NCBI GenBank assembly: GCA_902592285.1 | Contig: CACJED010000006.1 | Coordinates: 1 to 40,699 of the forward strand | Reading direction: 5' to 3' | DNA length: 40,699 nucleotides | Source: an uncultured Pelagibacteraceae bacterium | GTDB lineage: Bacteria > Pseudomonadota > Alphaproteobacteria > Pelagibacterales > Pelagibacteraceae | Shown here: piece by piece, positions 19,556 to 29,021 of the stretch | Numbering within the stretch: position 1 is the stretch's first letter | How the letters are laid out: every line of letters begins with the position of its first letter | Made by a program: the position numbers and the translations under genes | The notes under the pieces: generated by a model | What the model saw: only the letters and a program-made list of their open reading frames with translations | Database searches by the model: none | Told to the model about the DNA's origin: nothing

Positions 19556-20267
19556 CTAGTTCCTTAACTAGTTCATCCAGTTTAATATCACCATCATAAA
19601 TAGCTTTTCCAACTATTATACCTTCAACATTTTTTAAATTCTTTGCTTTTTTAATATCATCTATTGAAGAAACACCACCAGATATAATCACAGGACAACT
19701 TGATATCTCTGCAACTTTTGATGTCTCATCAAAATTAGGACTTTGTTTCATTCCATCTCTATTAATATCAGTATAAATCAATCTACTTGCACCATAATTA
19801 TTAACTTCTTTCAAATAATCTAAAGTCAATTGATTGGAATTTTCTTTCCAGCCAGATACTGATAAATATCCATCTTTAGCGTCTAAGCCTAAGGCAATTT
19901 TATTTGGAAATTTTTCGCAAGCCTTCTTTAAAAAATTTTTATCTTTAATAGCGGCACTTCCTAAAATAACTTTTTCAGCACCAGCATCGGTATATTTCTG
20001 AATACTTTCAATGTTTCTGATACCTCCACCAATTTCGATCTTAAGATCAAATTTTTTTACTATTTGTTGAATAATATCTAAATTAACTGTTTCTCCAGTT
20101 AAAGCTCCATCTAAATCAACTATATGTAAGTTTTTAAAACCAAAATCTTTGTATTTACCAGCTTGTTCAACTGGCGATATTTCATATTCAGTTTTGTTGT
20201 CAAAGTCTCCTTTAACTAACCTCACACACTTTTTATCTTTAATATCTATCGCAGGAAATATTTTCAT
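19548..20267 (-). CDS. hisA: ProFAR isomerase (HisA)
   Basis: [53 protein letters not shown]. Confidence 0.98.
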   Translation of the reverse strand: MKIFPAIDIKDKKCVRLVKGDFDNKTEYEISPVEQAGKYKDFGFKNLHIVDLDGALTGETVNLDIIQQIVKKFDLKIEIGGGIRNIESIQKYTDAGAEKVILGSAAIKDKNFLKKACEKFPNKIALGLDAKDGYLSVSGWKENSNQLTLDYLKEVNNYGASRLIYTDINRDGMKQSPNFDETSKVAEISSCPVIISGGVSSIDDIKKAKNLKNVEGIIVGKAIYDGDIKLDELVKELDA

Positions 20268-20894
20268 TTATAAACTTATAAAATTATCAATTATTTTGAG
20301 CCCAAACTTGTCACTCTTTTCTGGGTGAAACTGAGTTCCAAAAATATTTTCTTTTTCAACAGAGCAAACAATATTTGATGAATAATCCGTTGTAGCTGAA
20401 ATTACATTTGTATCTTTTGGAATAAATTCATAGCTGTGTACAAAATACATATGAGAATTGTTTTCTATATTTTTAAAAATTTTACTTTCTTTAATAATAT
20501 TAATTTGGTTCCAGCCAATATGAGGAAGTTTATACTTTCCATTTTGATTATCTATTTTTGAAACTTTACCAGAAATCCACCCTAAACCTTTTGTTTCAGT
20601 TTCTTCATAACCAATATCTGCAAACATTTGTAAGCCAACACAAATTCCAAGAAGAGGTTTTTTATGCGTTATTGCAAATTCATTTAAAGTTTCTTCTAAA
20701 CCATTAATTTTATTTAAAGCTTCAACGCAACTTTTAAATGATCCCTGCCCTGGTAAAACTACTTTATCACTTAATTTAATCTTATTTAAATTCGAAGTAA
20801 CATCAAGATTCACTTTATCTTTAGCTACTTCTTTAAAAGAATTTATTACCGAGCTTATATTGCCCGAATTATAATCAACAATTGTAACATTCAT
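20268..20894 (-). CDS. hisH: Imidazole glycerol phosphate synthase glutaminase subunit
   Basis: VDYNSGNISSV, VLPGQGSF, PLLGICVGLQMFAD, FGTQFHPEKSDKFG. Confidence 0.98.
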   Translation of the reverse strand: MNVTIVDYNSGNISSVINSFKEVAKDKVNLDVTSNLNKIKLSDKVVLPGQGSFKSCVEALNKINGLEETLNEFAITHKKPLLGICVGLQMFADIGYEETETKGLGWISGKVSKIDNQNGKYKLPHIGWNQINIIKESKIFKNIENNSHMYFVHSYEFIPKDTNVISATTDYSSNIVCSVEKENIFGTQFHPEKSDKFGLKIIDNFISL

Positions 20895-20899
20895 TAAAC

Positions 20900-21490
20900 T
20901 TATAATGAGCCTTTGGTGGAAGGAATACTCTTCTTATTCCTAGGATCCATTTCTAATGCAGCTCTTAATGATCTTGCAAGGCCCTTATAACAAGATTCAA
21001 TAATATGATGACTATTATCACCATAAATATTTTCAATATGTAAAGTAATTCCAGCTGATTGTGAGAAAGCCTGAAACCACTCCTTAAATAGTTCAGTATC
21101 CATCTCTCCAAGTTTCTCAACCTTTAATTTTACCTTCCATATAAGATATGGTCTGTTGGAAACATCCACTGCTACACGTGATAATGTTTCATCCATTGGT
21201 ATCATCGCGTGTGCATATCTTTTAATACCAACAAATTTTTTAGCCGCTTTTTTTAAAGCTTCACCAATTGCAATTCCTGTATCCTCTGTAGTGTGATGAA
21301 GGTCAATATGTGTATCTCCTTTTGCTTTAACCTTTAGATCAATAAGTGAATGCTTTGAAAGCTGCTCGAGCATATGATCTAAGAAACCTATGCCAGTGTC
21401 AATTTGATAATTACCTTTACCATCAATATTTACTTCAACACTAATGCTTGTTTCTTTAGTTTTACGGGATACTTTTCCTTTTCTAGCCAT
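20900..21490 (-). CDS. hisB: Imidazoleglycerol-phosphate dehydratase
   Basis: [51 protein letters not shown]. Confidence 0.98.
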   Translation of the reverse strand: MARKGKVSRKTKETSISVEVNIDGKGNYQIDTGIGFLDHMLEQLSKHSLIDLKVKAKGDTHIDLHHTTEDTGIAIGEALKKAAKKFVGIKRYAHAMIPMDETLSRVAVDVSNRPYLIWKVKLKVEKLGEMDTELFKEWFQAFSQSAGITLHIENIYGDNSHHIIESCYKGLARSLRAALEMDPRNKKSIPSTKGSL

Positions 21491-21500
21491 ATATTTTAAT

Positions 21501-21529
21501 GGTATACATACATAATCACTCTATATCAA
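21501..21529 (-). promoter_or_regulatory. Candidate sigma70 promoter for the hisBHAFE operon
   Basis: Minus strand TTGATA (21524-21529), 17-nt spacer, TATACC (21501-21506), upstream of the hisB ATG. Confidence 0.4.
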
Positions 21530-21543
21530 TATTAGTCTAAACA

Positions 21544-21572
21544 CTTGAAGTATCAAAAATAGTTACCATTTA
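21544..21572 (+). promoter_or_regulatory. Candidate RpoH (sigma32) promoter for hslVU
   Basis: CTTGAA (21544-21549), 14-nt spacer, TACCATTTA (21564-21572), similar to sigma32 CTTGAA / CCCCATNTA; sits directly upstream of hslV, a classic heat-shock gene. Confidence 0.5.
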
Positions 21573-21578
21573 TTAAGA

Positions 21579-22094
21579 ATGACAACAATTGTGTTAGTAA
21601 GAAAAAACAATGAAGTAGTCGTTGCAGGTGATGGACAAGTTAGTATGGGAAATACTGTTGTCAAAAGCACGGCTTCAAAAGTTAGAAAAATTGAAAAAAG
21701 AGATGTGGTTGCCGGTTTTGCTGGATCAACTGCTGATGCATTAACATTATTTGAAAGACTAGAGGGAAAATTAGAAAAACACGCTGGTAATCTATCAAGA
21801 GCTGCTGTTGAATTAGCAAAAGATTGGCGTACTGATAAATATTTAAGAAGACTGGAAGCTTTAATGGCCGTTGGAGATAAAAATAATAGTTACATAATTT
21901 CTGGAACTGGGGATGTTTTAGAACCAGAGGGAGATGTAATAGGGATAGGATCAGGTGGAAATTATGCCTTAGCTGCTGGAAAAGTTTTAATGGAAGGTAA
22001 CATGTCTGCAGAGGAAGTAGCAAAAAAAGCAATTAAAGTAGCAGCTGATATTTGTGTATTTACAAATGATAACGTTAAAATTGAGAAAATATAA
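21579..22094 (+). CDS. hslV: ATP-dependent protease peptidase subunit HslV
   Basis: [38 protein letters not shown] with catalytic Thr; [15 protein letters not shown]. Confidence 0.98.
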   Translation: MTTIVLVRKNNEVVVAGDGQVSMGNTVVKSTASKVRKIEKRDVVAGFAGSTADALTLFERLEGKLEKHAGNLSRAAVELAKDWRTDKYLRRLEALMAVGDKNNSYIISGTGDVLEPEGDVIGIGSGGNYALAAGKVLMEGNMSAEEVAKKAIKVAADICVFTNDNVKIEKI

Positions 22095-23467
22095 TGGATA
22101 ATTCAAACGTAACACCATTGCATCCTAATAGTAAAAATGAAAAAGAAGAAACATCTTTGGTAAGTTCTTTATCTCCAAGAGAAATAGTATCAGAACTTGA
22201 TAGATTTGTTGTTGGACAAAATAAAGCCAAAAAAGCAGTTGCAGTCGCATTAAGAAATAGATGGAGAAGACAAGCTCTTAAAGGTGAAATGAAAAATGAG
22301 GTTTTACCAAAAAATATTTTAATGATTGGTCCAACAGGTGTTGGGAAAACAGAAATCTCACGAAGACTTTCAAAACTTGCTGAAGCACCTTTTGTAAAAG
22401 TTGAAGCAACTAGATTTACAGAAGTTGGATACGTAGGGAGAGATGTAGAGCAGATTGTCAGGGACCTCATTGAAATTGCTATCTCAATGGAAAAAGTAAA
22501 AAAAAGGAAAGAAGTTTTTGCTAAAGCTCAAAAAGCTGCTGAGGAAAAGGTTTTAGACGCATTAGTTGGTAAAAAAGCAAGTTTGGCTACAAGAGAGAGT
22601 TTCAGAAAAAGATTAAGAAATGGAGACTTGGACGATAATGAAATTGAAATTGCAGTGAGCGACTCAGGGTCAAGTGGTACATCGTTTGAAATTCCTGGTA
22701 TGCCGGGAGCTAATGTTGGAATGATTAATATTGGTGAGATTATGGGTAAGTCTATGGGTGTTAAAGAAAAGAAAAAGAAAATGACAGTAAAGGAGTCCCA
22801 TGAAATTTTAATCAATGATGAGTCAGATAAATTAATTGAGCAAGATAAAATTGTAAAAGCCGCAAAACTATCCACTGAAAATAATGGTATAGTATTTCTT
22901 GATGAAATTGACAAAATTTCAGCAAGAACAGATAGAGTTGGTGGTGATGTATCCAGAGAAGGAGTTCAAAGAGATTTATTACCTCTTATTGAGGGAACAA
23001 CAGTAAACACAAAACATGGTCCAATTAAAACTGATCACATTCTATTCATTGCTTCAGGAGCATTCCAGCTTGCAAAACCATCTGACCTATTACCTGAACT
23101 TCAAGGAAGACTGCCTATAAGAGTTGAACTTGAAGCTTTAACGAGTGATGATTTTAAGAGAATTTTAAAAGAACCTGATTATAGTTTAATCAAACAATAC
23201 GTGGCTCTGTTAAAAACTGAAAATGTTGACTTAGAATTTTCAGATGATGGAATAGATACTATTGCTAAAATAGCCTCTGAAGTAAATGCTACTGTCGAAA
23301 ATATTGGAGCTAGAAGGCTACATACTATCATAGAAAAAATTTTAGATGATATAAGTTTTACAGCAACAGACAGATCAGGTGAAAAAATAATTATCAATAA
23401 AGAATATATAAATAAGAATTTAGATAGTTTGATTAAAGATAATGATCTTTCAAAATTTATTTTATAA
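22094..23467 (+). CDS. hslU: HslUV protease ATPase subunit HslU
   Basis: [90 protein letters not shown]. Confidence 0.98.
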   Translation: MDNSNVTPLHPNSKNEKEETSLVSSLSPREIVSELDRFVVGQNKAKKAVAVALRNRWRRQALKGEMKNEVLPKNILMIGPTGVGKTEISRRLSKLAEAPFVKVEATRFTEVGYVGRDVEQIVRDLIEIAISMEKVKKRKEVFAKAQKAAEEKVLDALVGKKASLATRESFRKRLRNGDLDDNEIEIAVSDSGSSGTSFEIPGMPGANVGMINIGEIMGKSMGVKEKKKKMTVKESHEILINDESDKLIEQDKIVKAAKLSTENNGIVFLDEIDKISARTDRVGGDVSREGVQRDLLPLIEGTTVNTKHGPIKTDHILFIASGAFQLAKPSDLLPELQGRLPIRVELEALTSDDFKRILKEPDYSLIKQYVALLKTENVDLEFSDDGIDTIAKIASEVNATVENIGARRLHTIIEKILDDISFTATDRSGEKIIINKEYINKNLDSLIKDNDLSKFIL

Positions 23468-23875
23468 TTTTTTTTTTAAAAATATATAAAAAGCTCCTGA
23501 TCCACCATCTTTAATTTCTGCTTGTTTTATTTCAGTAATTTTTTTCATTAACTCTGAATTATTTTCTATATGATCACGTACAGAATATTTTAGTATACTA
23601 AAATCTTTAGAAACATAAGGGTCTTTTTCGGTATTTGAATGAAGACCTTTACCAGTTACCACCACAATTTTTGAAACATTATTTTCAAACGAGCCATTAA
23701 TGAATTGCTGAATTTTTATGTTTGCTTGCTCTAATGTAAGACCGTGAAGATCTATATGTTTAGTTTTTAAAATTTGTTTTTTTTTTATTTCAAAATCTTT
23801 ATTAGGTAATTTTTCATCATTAGATAAAAAATTTTCCCAATCTTTCTTGTCTTTATTTGAAATTTTATCGTCCAA
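23462..23875 (-). CDS. Smr/MutS2 C-terminal domain protein
   Basis: [42 protein letters not shown]. Confidence 0.92.
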   Translation of the reverse strand: MDDKISNKDKKDWENFLSNDEKLPNKDFEIKKKQILKTKHIDLHGLTLEQANIKIQQFINGSFENNVSKIVVVTGKGLHSNTEKDPYVSKDFSILKYSVRDHIENNSELMKKITEIKQAEIKDGGSGAFYIFLKKKL

Positions 23876-24472
23876 TTACGTTAAAGTATCTACTAATTGC
23901 CAATTAGGATTGGTAGATCTAATGTCTCTAGAGAAAACCCAAGTATCATAAATTTTTTTAATCTTTTCAGGGTCACCTGAAATAATTTTTTTATCTTTAT
24001 CTTTGATACAAGTTATTACTTCACTTACAAAATCGACAGTTACATTTAATATTTCATTAATTTTTTTATGTTCTTTAATTTTGGCAGAGTTAACGCCTAT
24101 AAAAGTAATTTCAGCATAATGTCCCCTTTTACTTCTTTCTTTTAAAGCTTCCTCGAATTGATCTTTTATTTTTTTACTAAGCAAAGGTTTGCTGGCTACT
24201 AATTTATTATCATTATCACTAAAGTCAGTTATTATTGTTTCATAAGCAATTTTTGCTCCATTAATAAATTCTTTTTGAGCTTCATCGTCAAAATTTTGTT
24301 TAGAAGTAGGTTTTTTCTCTGATTGAATATTATTTAATACTTTTTCAAACTGTGATGGGGCTTTGCCCTCAAAACCAGTTCTTTTACCAAGAATTCCTCT
24401 TAATCTTAAAATGATAAATCCGGCAATCATTGCAAGAAGTATTATATCAATATATTCGAAACTATAATTCAT
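23876..24472 (-). CDS. Tim44-like domain protein
   Basis: N-terminal TM, LRGILGKRTGFEG, then EFINGAKIAYETIITDFSDNDNKLVASKPLLSKKIKDQFEEAL and C-terminal WVFSRDIRSTNPNWQLVDT. ATG at 24472 preferred over GTG at 24475. Confidence 0.9.
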   Translation of the reverse strand: MNYSFEYIDIILLAMIAGFIILRLRGILGKRTGFEGKAPSQFEKVLNNIQSEKKPTSKQNFDDEAQKEFINGAKIAYETIITDFSDNDNKLVASKPLLSKKIKDQFEEALKERSKRGHYAEITFIGVNSAKIKEHKKINEILNVTVDFVSEVITCIKDKDKKIISGDPEKIKKIYDTWVFSRDIRSTNPNWQLVDTLT

Positions 24473-24478
24473 CACCTA

Positions 24479-24521
24479 AATGTAATTACTATGTTGATTA
24501 ATTTCAACTAACAATTACATT
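24479..24521. promoter_or_regulatory. Nested dyad in the divergent Tim44-like/fxsA intergenic region
   Basis: Outer arms AATGTAATT (24479-24487)/AATTACATT (24513-24521); inner arms GTTGA (24493-24497)/TCAAC (24504-24508); both share the centre near 24500. Confidence 0.6.
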
Positions 24522-24529
24522 AAAGACAA

Positions 24530-24955
24530 ATGAACTCAGTACTATTAGCAATAATTTTAATTCCAATTATAGAAATTTACCTATTTATAAAAATTGGCTC
24601 TCAAATTGGAGCATTTAATACAATTTTATTGATATTTTTTACTGCAATAATCGGTGTTTATTATGCAAAGTATGAAGGATTAAACACCATAAGGTCTGGT
24701 TTTATGCAAATAGTTAAAAATCAAACCCCTGCTTATGAAATAATTTCTGGTGCCGCAATAGCTTTTGCAGCAATACTTTTAATTATTCCAGGTTTCGCGA
24801 CTGATTTTTTAGGTTTTTTACTAATCTTGCCAATAACAAGAAAATTAATTTTTGGAAATCTTTCAAACAAATTTAAAAAACAAGAGTATAAAAAAAATAA
24901 TTTTATAGATGGAGAGTACGAGGATATTGACGATAACAATGACAGAAAAATTTAA
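24530..24955 (+). CDS. fxsA: FxsA family membrane protein
   Basis: IPIIEIYLFIKIGSQIGAFNTILLIFFTAIIGVYYAKYEGLNTI, LLIIPGFATDFLGFLLILPITRKL. Confidence 0.93.
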   Translation: MNSVLLAIILIPIIEIYLFIKIGSQIGAFNTILLIFFTAIIGVYYAKYEGLNTIRSGFMQIVKNQTPAYEIISGAAIAFAAILLIIPGFATDFLGFLLILPITRKLIFGNLSNKFKKQEYKKNNFIDGEYEDIDDNNDRKI

Positions 24956-25361
24956 AATTCTAGCAAAATATATTAAAGATATGTCGAGTGAAACGGCTGA
25001 TGTGGAGACATTTTTATTTGTTAAGGAAAATATTTCTAAATATCAATTGAATATAGATATCACGTCCAAAGCTTTAAAGAATAAATTAATCGAAGTTAAT
25101 ACAACTTTAAAATTTGAAGATAAAGAACCTAATGAAAAAAAATCATTTTATGAAATTGTTTACGCAACAATTATAAAAGTCGATGATGAAATAAAAGAAA
25201 AGAAAGATCTTGAAAAAATTATTTTATGTGATGTTCCTACAAAAATTTATCCAGATCTAGAAAATTGTTTTCTCAATCTAGTTCATAATTCTGGACATCC
25301 TCTTATTAAACTGGAAAAAAAAATTGATTTCAATAAACTTTACAACGAAAGATTTAATTAA
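24939..25361 (+). CDS. secB: Protein-export chaperone SecB
   Basis: AKYIKDMSSETADVETFLF, FYEIVYATIIKV, LENCFLNLVHNSGHPLIKLEKKIDFNKLY. Start at ATG 24939 (MTEKFKILAKY), overlapping fxsA by 17 bp. Confidence 0.9.
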   Translation: MTEKFKILAKYIKDMSSETADVETFLFVKENISKYQLNIDITSKALKNKLIEVNTTLKFEDKEPNEKKSFYEIVYATIIKVDDEIKEKKDLEKIILCDVPTKIYPDLENCFLNLVHNSGHPLIKLEKKIDFNKLYNERFN

Positions 25362-26019
25362 AATAATTTTTTTTCAAATTCTTATTTAAAAAATCTTTGT
25401 GTTTTTTTAATTCTTCTTCTGTAATTTTAACTATCTTTTTAAAATATAAAATTTTTCCCTTAGTTAAAACAGGAGTATTTTCATCTTGTTTATGGAAATC
25501 TAAGGTTGGTTCTTTTTGATCAATTAGATTTATATATACCTTCGCTAACAAATCACAATCTATCAATGCCGTGTGTTGAACTCTTTTAGAGTTATCTATT
25601 CGATATCTTTTACATAAAGCATCTAGACTTATTGAAGAGCCTGGAAACTTGTTTCTAGACAAAATAAGTGTATCAACTATCTCATTATTTATTTTATCTT
25701 TTCCAAGGATTTCTAGTTCATGATTAATGTGAGCTAAGTCGAAATTTGCATTATGAATTATTAATTTTTTACCATCAATAAAATTTAAAAATTCATCAAC
25801 AATCTCTTTAAATTTTTTTTGTTTAGACAAGAAATCATCAGTATATCCATGAATCTCAAAAGCTTTTTCAGAGACTTTTCTTTCTGGATTTAGGTAACAA
25901 TGAAATTTGTTTTTTGTTGGAATTAAATTTTCTAGCTCTACACAACCAATTTCAACAATTCTATGTCCTTCTTTGACAGATATGCCTGTTGTTTCAGTAT
26001 CTAAAACTACCTCTTTCAT
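25354..26019 (-). CDS. dnaQ: DNA polymerase III epsilon subunit
   Basis: MKEVVLDTETTGISVKEGHRIVEIGCVEL, IHNANFDLAHINHEL, ALCKRYRIDNSKRVQHTALIDCDLLAKVYINL. Confidence 0.97.
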   Translation of the reverse strand: MKEVVLDTETTGISVKEGHRIVEIGCVELENLIPTKNKFHCYLNPERKVSEKAFEIHGYTDDFLSKQKKFKEIVDEFLNFIDGKKLIIHNANFDLAHINHELEILGKDKINNEIVDTLILSRNKFPGSSISLDALCKRYRIDNSKRVQHTALIDCDLLAKVYINLIDQKEPTLDFHKQDENTPVLTKGKILYFKKIVKITEEELKKHKDFLNKNLKKNYFN

Positions 26020-26588
26020 CTCAATACTCTGTTTAATATATCCTTAACACTTTTACGAGCTAAATTTAATTTAAAATTATTTTTTATCACAAAATGTGAT
26101 TTTTTTTTTTTATAACTCAAGGGTAATTGAAGTTTTTTTAGTTTAGTAAGAACCAATTTATTAAAATTTTTTCTTTTTTTTACTCTTTTTGATATTTCTT
26201 TTCTTGAGGATTGAATAAAAACTATAACATCTTTTTTTCTATTTAATTTTTTTTCTAAATACAATGGAATATCTAAAACAACTGCTTCTTTATGATTATT
26301 TTTTTTTATAAATTTTTGTAATTCTCTGTTTACTTTTGGATGAACAATTTCTGAAATTATTTTGATATTTTTGTCGTTAGAAATAATTGCATTTATTAAT
26401 TCTTTTTTTTTTATTGGAAAACGAGTAAAAAAATTAGGTAATTTTTTTTTTAAAAGTAAATTAACATTTCTATTTTTAGAATAAATTTTAGCAACAATCT
26501 TATCTGCATTAAATACAGGAAGCTTAAATAATTTTGAAATGAAGGTTTTTCCTGATCCTATATCACCAACTAGAGCTATTCTAATCAT
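26016..26588 (-). CDS. coaE: Dephospho-CoA kinase
   Basis: IALVGDIGSGKTFISKLFKLPVFNADKIVAKIY, IVHPKVNRELQKFI, VVLDIPLYLEKKLNRKKDVIVFIQSSRKEISKRVKKR. Confidence 0.92.
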   Translation of the reverse strand: MIRIALVGDIGSGKTFISKLFKLPVFNADKIVAKIYSKNRNVNLLLKKKLPNFFTRFPIKKKELINAIISNDKNIKIISEIVHPKVNRELQKFIKKNNHKEAVVLDIPLYLEKKLNRKKDVIVFIQSSRKEISKRVKKRKNFNKLVLTKLKKLQLPLSYKKKKSHFVIKNNFKLNLARKSVKDILNRVLR

Positions 26589-27378
26589 TATATAAGTATT
26601 CTATTAATTTTTGATTTACATCAGGTAATAAATTATGCCATAATTCGAATGCTTTTTGGGCTTGATATAAAAACATATCTCTACCATTTATAATTTTGTG
26701 ACCATTCTTTTCAGCTACTGATAAAAAAGATGTTTTGGGTGGATTGTATATAACGTCGTAAAAAATCTTTTTCTTTTCTAAATTATTAAAATCTAATCCA
26801 AGATTATCATCTTCTTTTAAGCCAACAGAAGTTGAGTTGATATACAAATCACAATTTTCAGTTTTTCCCCAATCAATGATTTCTATAAAATTAAATTTTT
26901 TTTTCAAAGATTCAGCCTTTTCAAATGTTCTATTTGAAACAAAAATTTTTTGTACCTTCAAATTTATCAAAGCAGAAATTATAGAGGGCACAACCCCGCC
27001 TGCACCAAAAATTAAAACTGATTTTCCTTCTAAGCTTACATTGTTGTTTATTATGGATTTTTCAAAACCATAAACATCTGTATTATCCCCATGAATTTTG
27101 CCATTCTTATTATAAATAGTATTTACAGAATTTGTTTTAGAAACAATATCTGACTGAGTTTCTAAAAAAGGTATAACAGCCTGTTTAAAAGGCACAGTAA
27201 TATTCATACCAAAGATTTCTTTGTTCTTAATTTTTGTTATTATATTTTCTATTTCACTTTTGTTTAAAGAAATTTTTTCATAGTTACCATTGATATTATT
27301 TTCTTTAAACCAGTAATTATGAAGTTTTGGTGATAAAGAATGTGAAATAGGATTTCCAATAATTAAATGGCTTTTCAT
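26581..27378 (-). CDS. aroE: Shikimate dehydrogenase
   Basis: IGNPISHSLSPKLHNYWF, GMNITVPFKQAVIPFLE, NTDVYGFEKSI, IFGAGGVVPSIISALI, YDVIYNPPKTSFLSVAEKNGHKIINGRDMFLYQA. Confidence 0.97.
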   Translation of the reverse strand: MKSHLIIGNPISHSLSPKLHNYWFKENNINGNYEKISLNKSEIENIITKIKNKEIFGMNITVPFKQAVIPFLETQSDIVSKTNSVNTIYNKNGKIHGDNTDVYGFEKSIINNNVSLEGKSVLIFGAGGVVPSIISALINLKVQKIFVSNRTFEKAESLKKKFNFIEIIDWGKTENCDLYINSTSVGLKEDDNLGLDFNNLEKKKIFYDVIYNPPKTSFLSVAEKNGHKIINGRDMFLYQAQKAFELWHNLLPDVNQKLIEYLYND

Positions 27379-27963
27379 CTAACTAAAATTTTTTAAATAT
27401 TCTTTTATTTTTTTAATCGGCAGACCCATAATAGTATCGTTGTCTCCCACAATTTCGGAAAACAAAGTTTTTCCTAAACCTTCTATTTGATAAACATTAT
27501 AAGCAAATAATTTTTCGTCACTTAATTTTGAGAGATAATCTTCTAATTCTTCTAATTTAAAGTTTTTCATAACGAGTTGTGCTTTATCTGTATAATTCCA
27601 AATCATATTACCACCTTTTGATATACAAACAGAACTTATTAAGTAATGAGATTTTCCATTAAGTAATTTCAAAATTTCTAGTGCCTCATTTCTATTGGTT
27701 GGCTTTGAGATAATTTTACCCTCCAAATCAATTACACTATCTGCACCAATCACTAATTTATCAATAAATTTTGAGCTAACTTTATTTGCCTTTAATTCCG
27801 CTAAATTTTTAGAAATTATTTCTGGCGAAGCATTTATTTTAGATAATGATGTTTTAACACTATCTTCATCAATATTTGATGGAATAACATCACAATTAAT
27901 TTTATTTTGACTTAAAATTTCTTTTCTAACTTTACTTTGAGAAGCTAAAATAATTTTATTCAT
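27379..27963 (-). CDS. maf: Maf family nucleotide pyrophosphatase
   Basis: MNKIILASQSKVRKEIL, VIGADSVIDLEGKIISKP, YNVYQIEGLGKTLFSEIVGDNDTIMGLPI. Start trimmed to ATG 27963; overlaps the ppsR stop. Confidence 0.95.
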   Translation of the reverse strand: MNKIILASQSKVRKEILSQNKINCDVIPSNIDEDSVKTSLSKINASPEIISKNLAELKANKVSSKFIDKLVIGADSVIDLEGKIISKPTNRNEALEILKLLNGKSHYLISSVCISKGGNMIWNYTDKAQLVMKNFKLEELEDYLSKLSDEKLFAYNVYQIEGLGKTLFSEIVGDNDTIMGLPIKKIKEYLKNFS

Positions 27964-28783
27964 TTTTCTGACTGTAAATTTCAAAAATTTTAATAACTGA
28001 AGCAGCTGTTTCTTCAACTGATTTTCTTGTAACATCAATGCTTGGCCATCCATATTTTTTAAATGTTTTTTTTGCTGTATCAATTTCTTTTTTAATATTC
28101 TCAATATTTGTATATCTTTTATTGTCTGTTTCTTTTAAAGAGTTCATCCGGTTTTTTCTTATATCTACCAACCTTTCAGCTTCTGTATTTAAACCAATAA
28201 CACAAGCAATCTTAGGATTTTCTTGTAAAATTTTTGGTATTGAGTTTTCATCTATTAATGGAATATTCGAAGTTTTGTAACCTTTGTTTGCTAAATAAAT
28301 TGAAGTTGGTGTTTTGCTTGTTCTACTAACACCCAATAATACTATATCTGATTTTCCAGCTTCTTTTGCTAAATTACCATCATCATGATTCATCGTGAAC
28401 TGTATAGCTTCAATTCTTTGATAATATTCTTCATTTAAGACATGTTGTCCACTTGGTTCATGAGAAGCTTTTTGATTCAATAATTTAGAAAAACTTAAAA
28501 TTAAATTACCAAGTACTCCAAAACAAGGCAGGCCTTTGTCTTCACTCTGATTAGCTAAAAATTTTGCAAGACTATTATCTACAATAGTATAAAGGATAAT
28601 TGAATTTTCTGTTTTTCTTGCCATCTCTAAAATTTTAGAAATTTGATTTTCAGTTCTTGTAAAAGAATATGAATGTACCTTGTAATCAATATTTTTAAAT
28701 TGAGCTTTAAGTGCTAAAAAAATTCTATCTAAAGTTTCGCCTGTTGAGTCTGAAATAAGATATATTTGATAAGTATTACTCAT
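27956..28783 (-). CDS. ppsR: Pyruvate,phosphate dikinase regulatory protein (bifunctional kinase/phosphorylase, DUF299)
   Basis: YLISDSTGETLDRIFLALKAQF, SDIVLLGVSRTSKTPTSIYLANKGYKTSNIPLI, WPSIDVTRKSVEETAASVIKI. Confidence 0.95.
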   Translation of the reverse strand: MSNTYQIYLISDSTGETLDRIFLALKAQFKNIDYKVHSYSFTRTENQISKILEMARKTENSIILYTIVDNSLAKFLANQSEDKGLPCFGVLGNLILSFSKLLNQKASHEPSGQHVLNEEYYQRIEAIQFTMNHDDGNLAKEAGKSDIVLLGVSRTSKTPTSIYLANKGYKTSNIPLIDENSIPKILQENPKIACVIGLNTEAERLVDIRKNRMNSLKETDNKRYTNIENIKKEIDTAKKTFKKYGWPSIDVTRKSVEETAASVIKIFEIYSQKNE

Positions 28784-28867
28784 GTATAAAATGTTGATAA
28801 TTTTGTATTTTATTTAGAATATTTAATCCTCACAAATATATTAAAATTTTTTTGTAAATATCTTTAG

Positions 28868-28876
28868 TTATTCACA
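28868..28876 (+). promoter_or_regulatory. DnaA box TTATTCACA
   Basis: Exact match to TTATNCACA. Near-matches: TGTTGATAA at 28792-28800 and TGTGTAAAA at 28994-29002 (one mismatch each to TGTGNATAA). Confidence 0.6.
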
Positions 28877-29002
28877 ATATTAAACATGTTAATAAAATTA
28901 TACATATTTCTTAATAATTAATAATTGCCAGTATTATTATTAAATAACAATATTTTTACATATATAAGTAATTTATAATCAGTTTATAAGATGTGTGTAA
29001 AA

Positions 29003-29021
29003 GTTAATTATCGCAATTAAC
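29003..29021. promoter_or_regulatory. Inverted repeat GTTAATT-ATCGC-AATTAAC upstream of hemE -10 (TATAAT 29026-29031)
   Basis: Perfect 7-bp arms, 5-nt centre, ending 4 bp before a consensus TATAAT. Confidence 0.5.

Noticed and set aside
21175-21196. CACGTG-containing sequence in hisB as a second parS site
   Set aside because: TGCTACACGTGATAATG matches only the core and lacks the flanking GTTTC/GAAAC arms.
21682-22914. Antisense ORFs over hslV/hslU (21682..22032, 22075..22470, 22528..22914; minus strand)
   Set aside because: Lie fully or almost fully opposite unambiguous HslV/HslU coding sequence; compositions (L/S/F/Q-rich) are mirror images of the sense codons.
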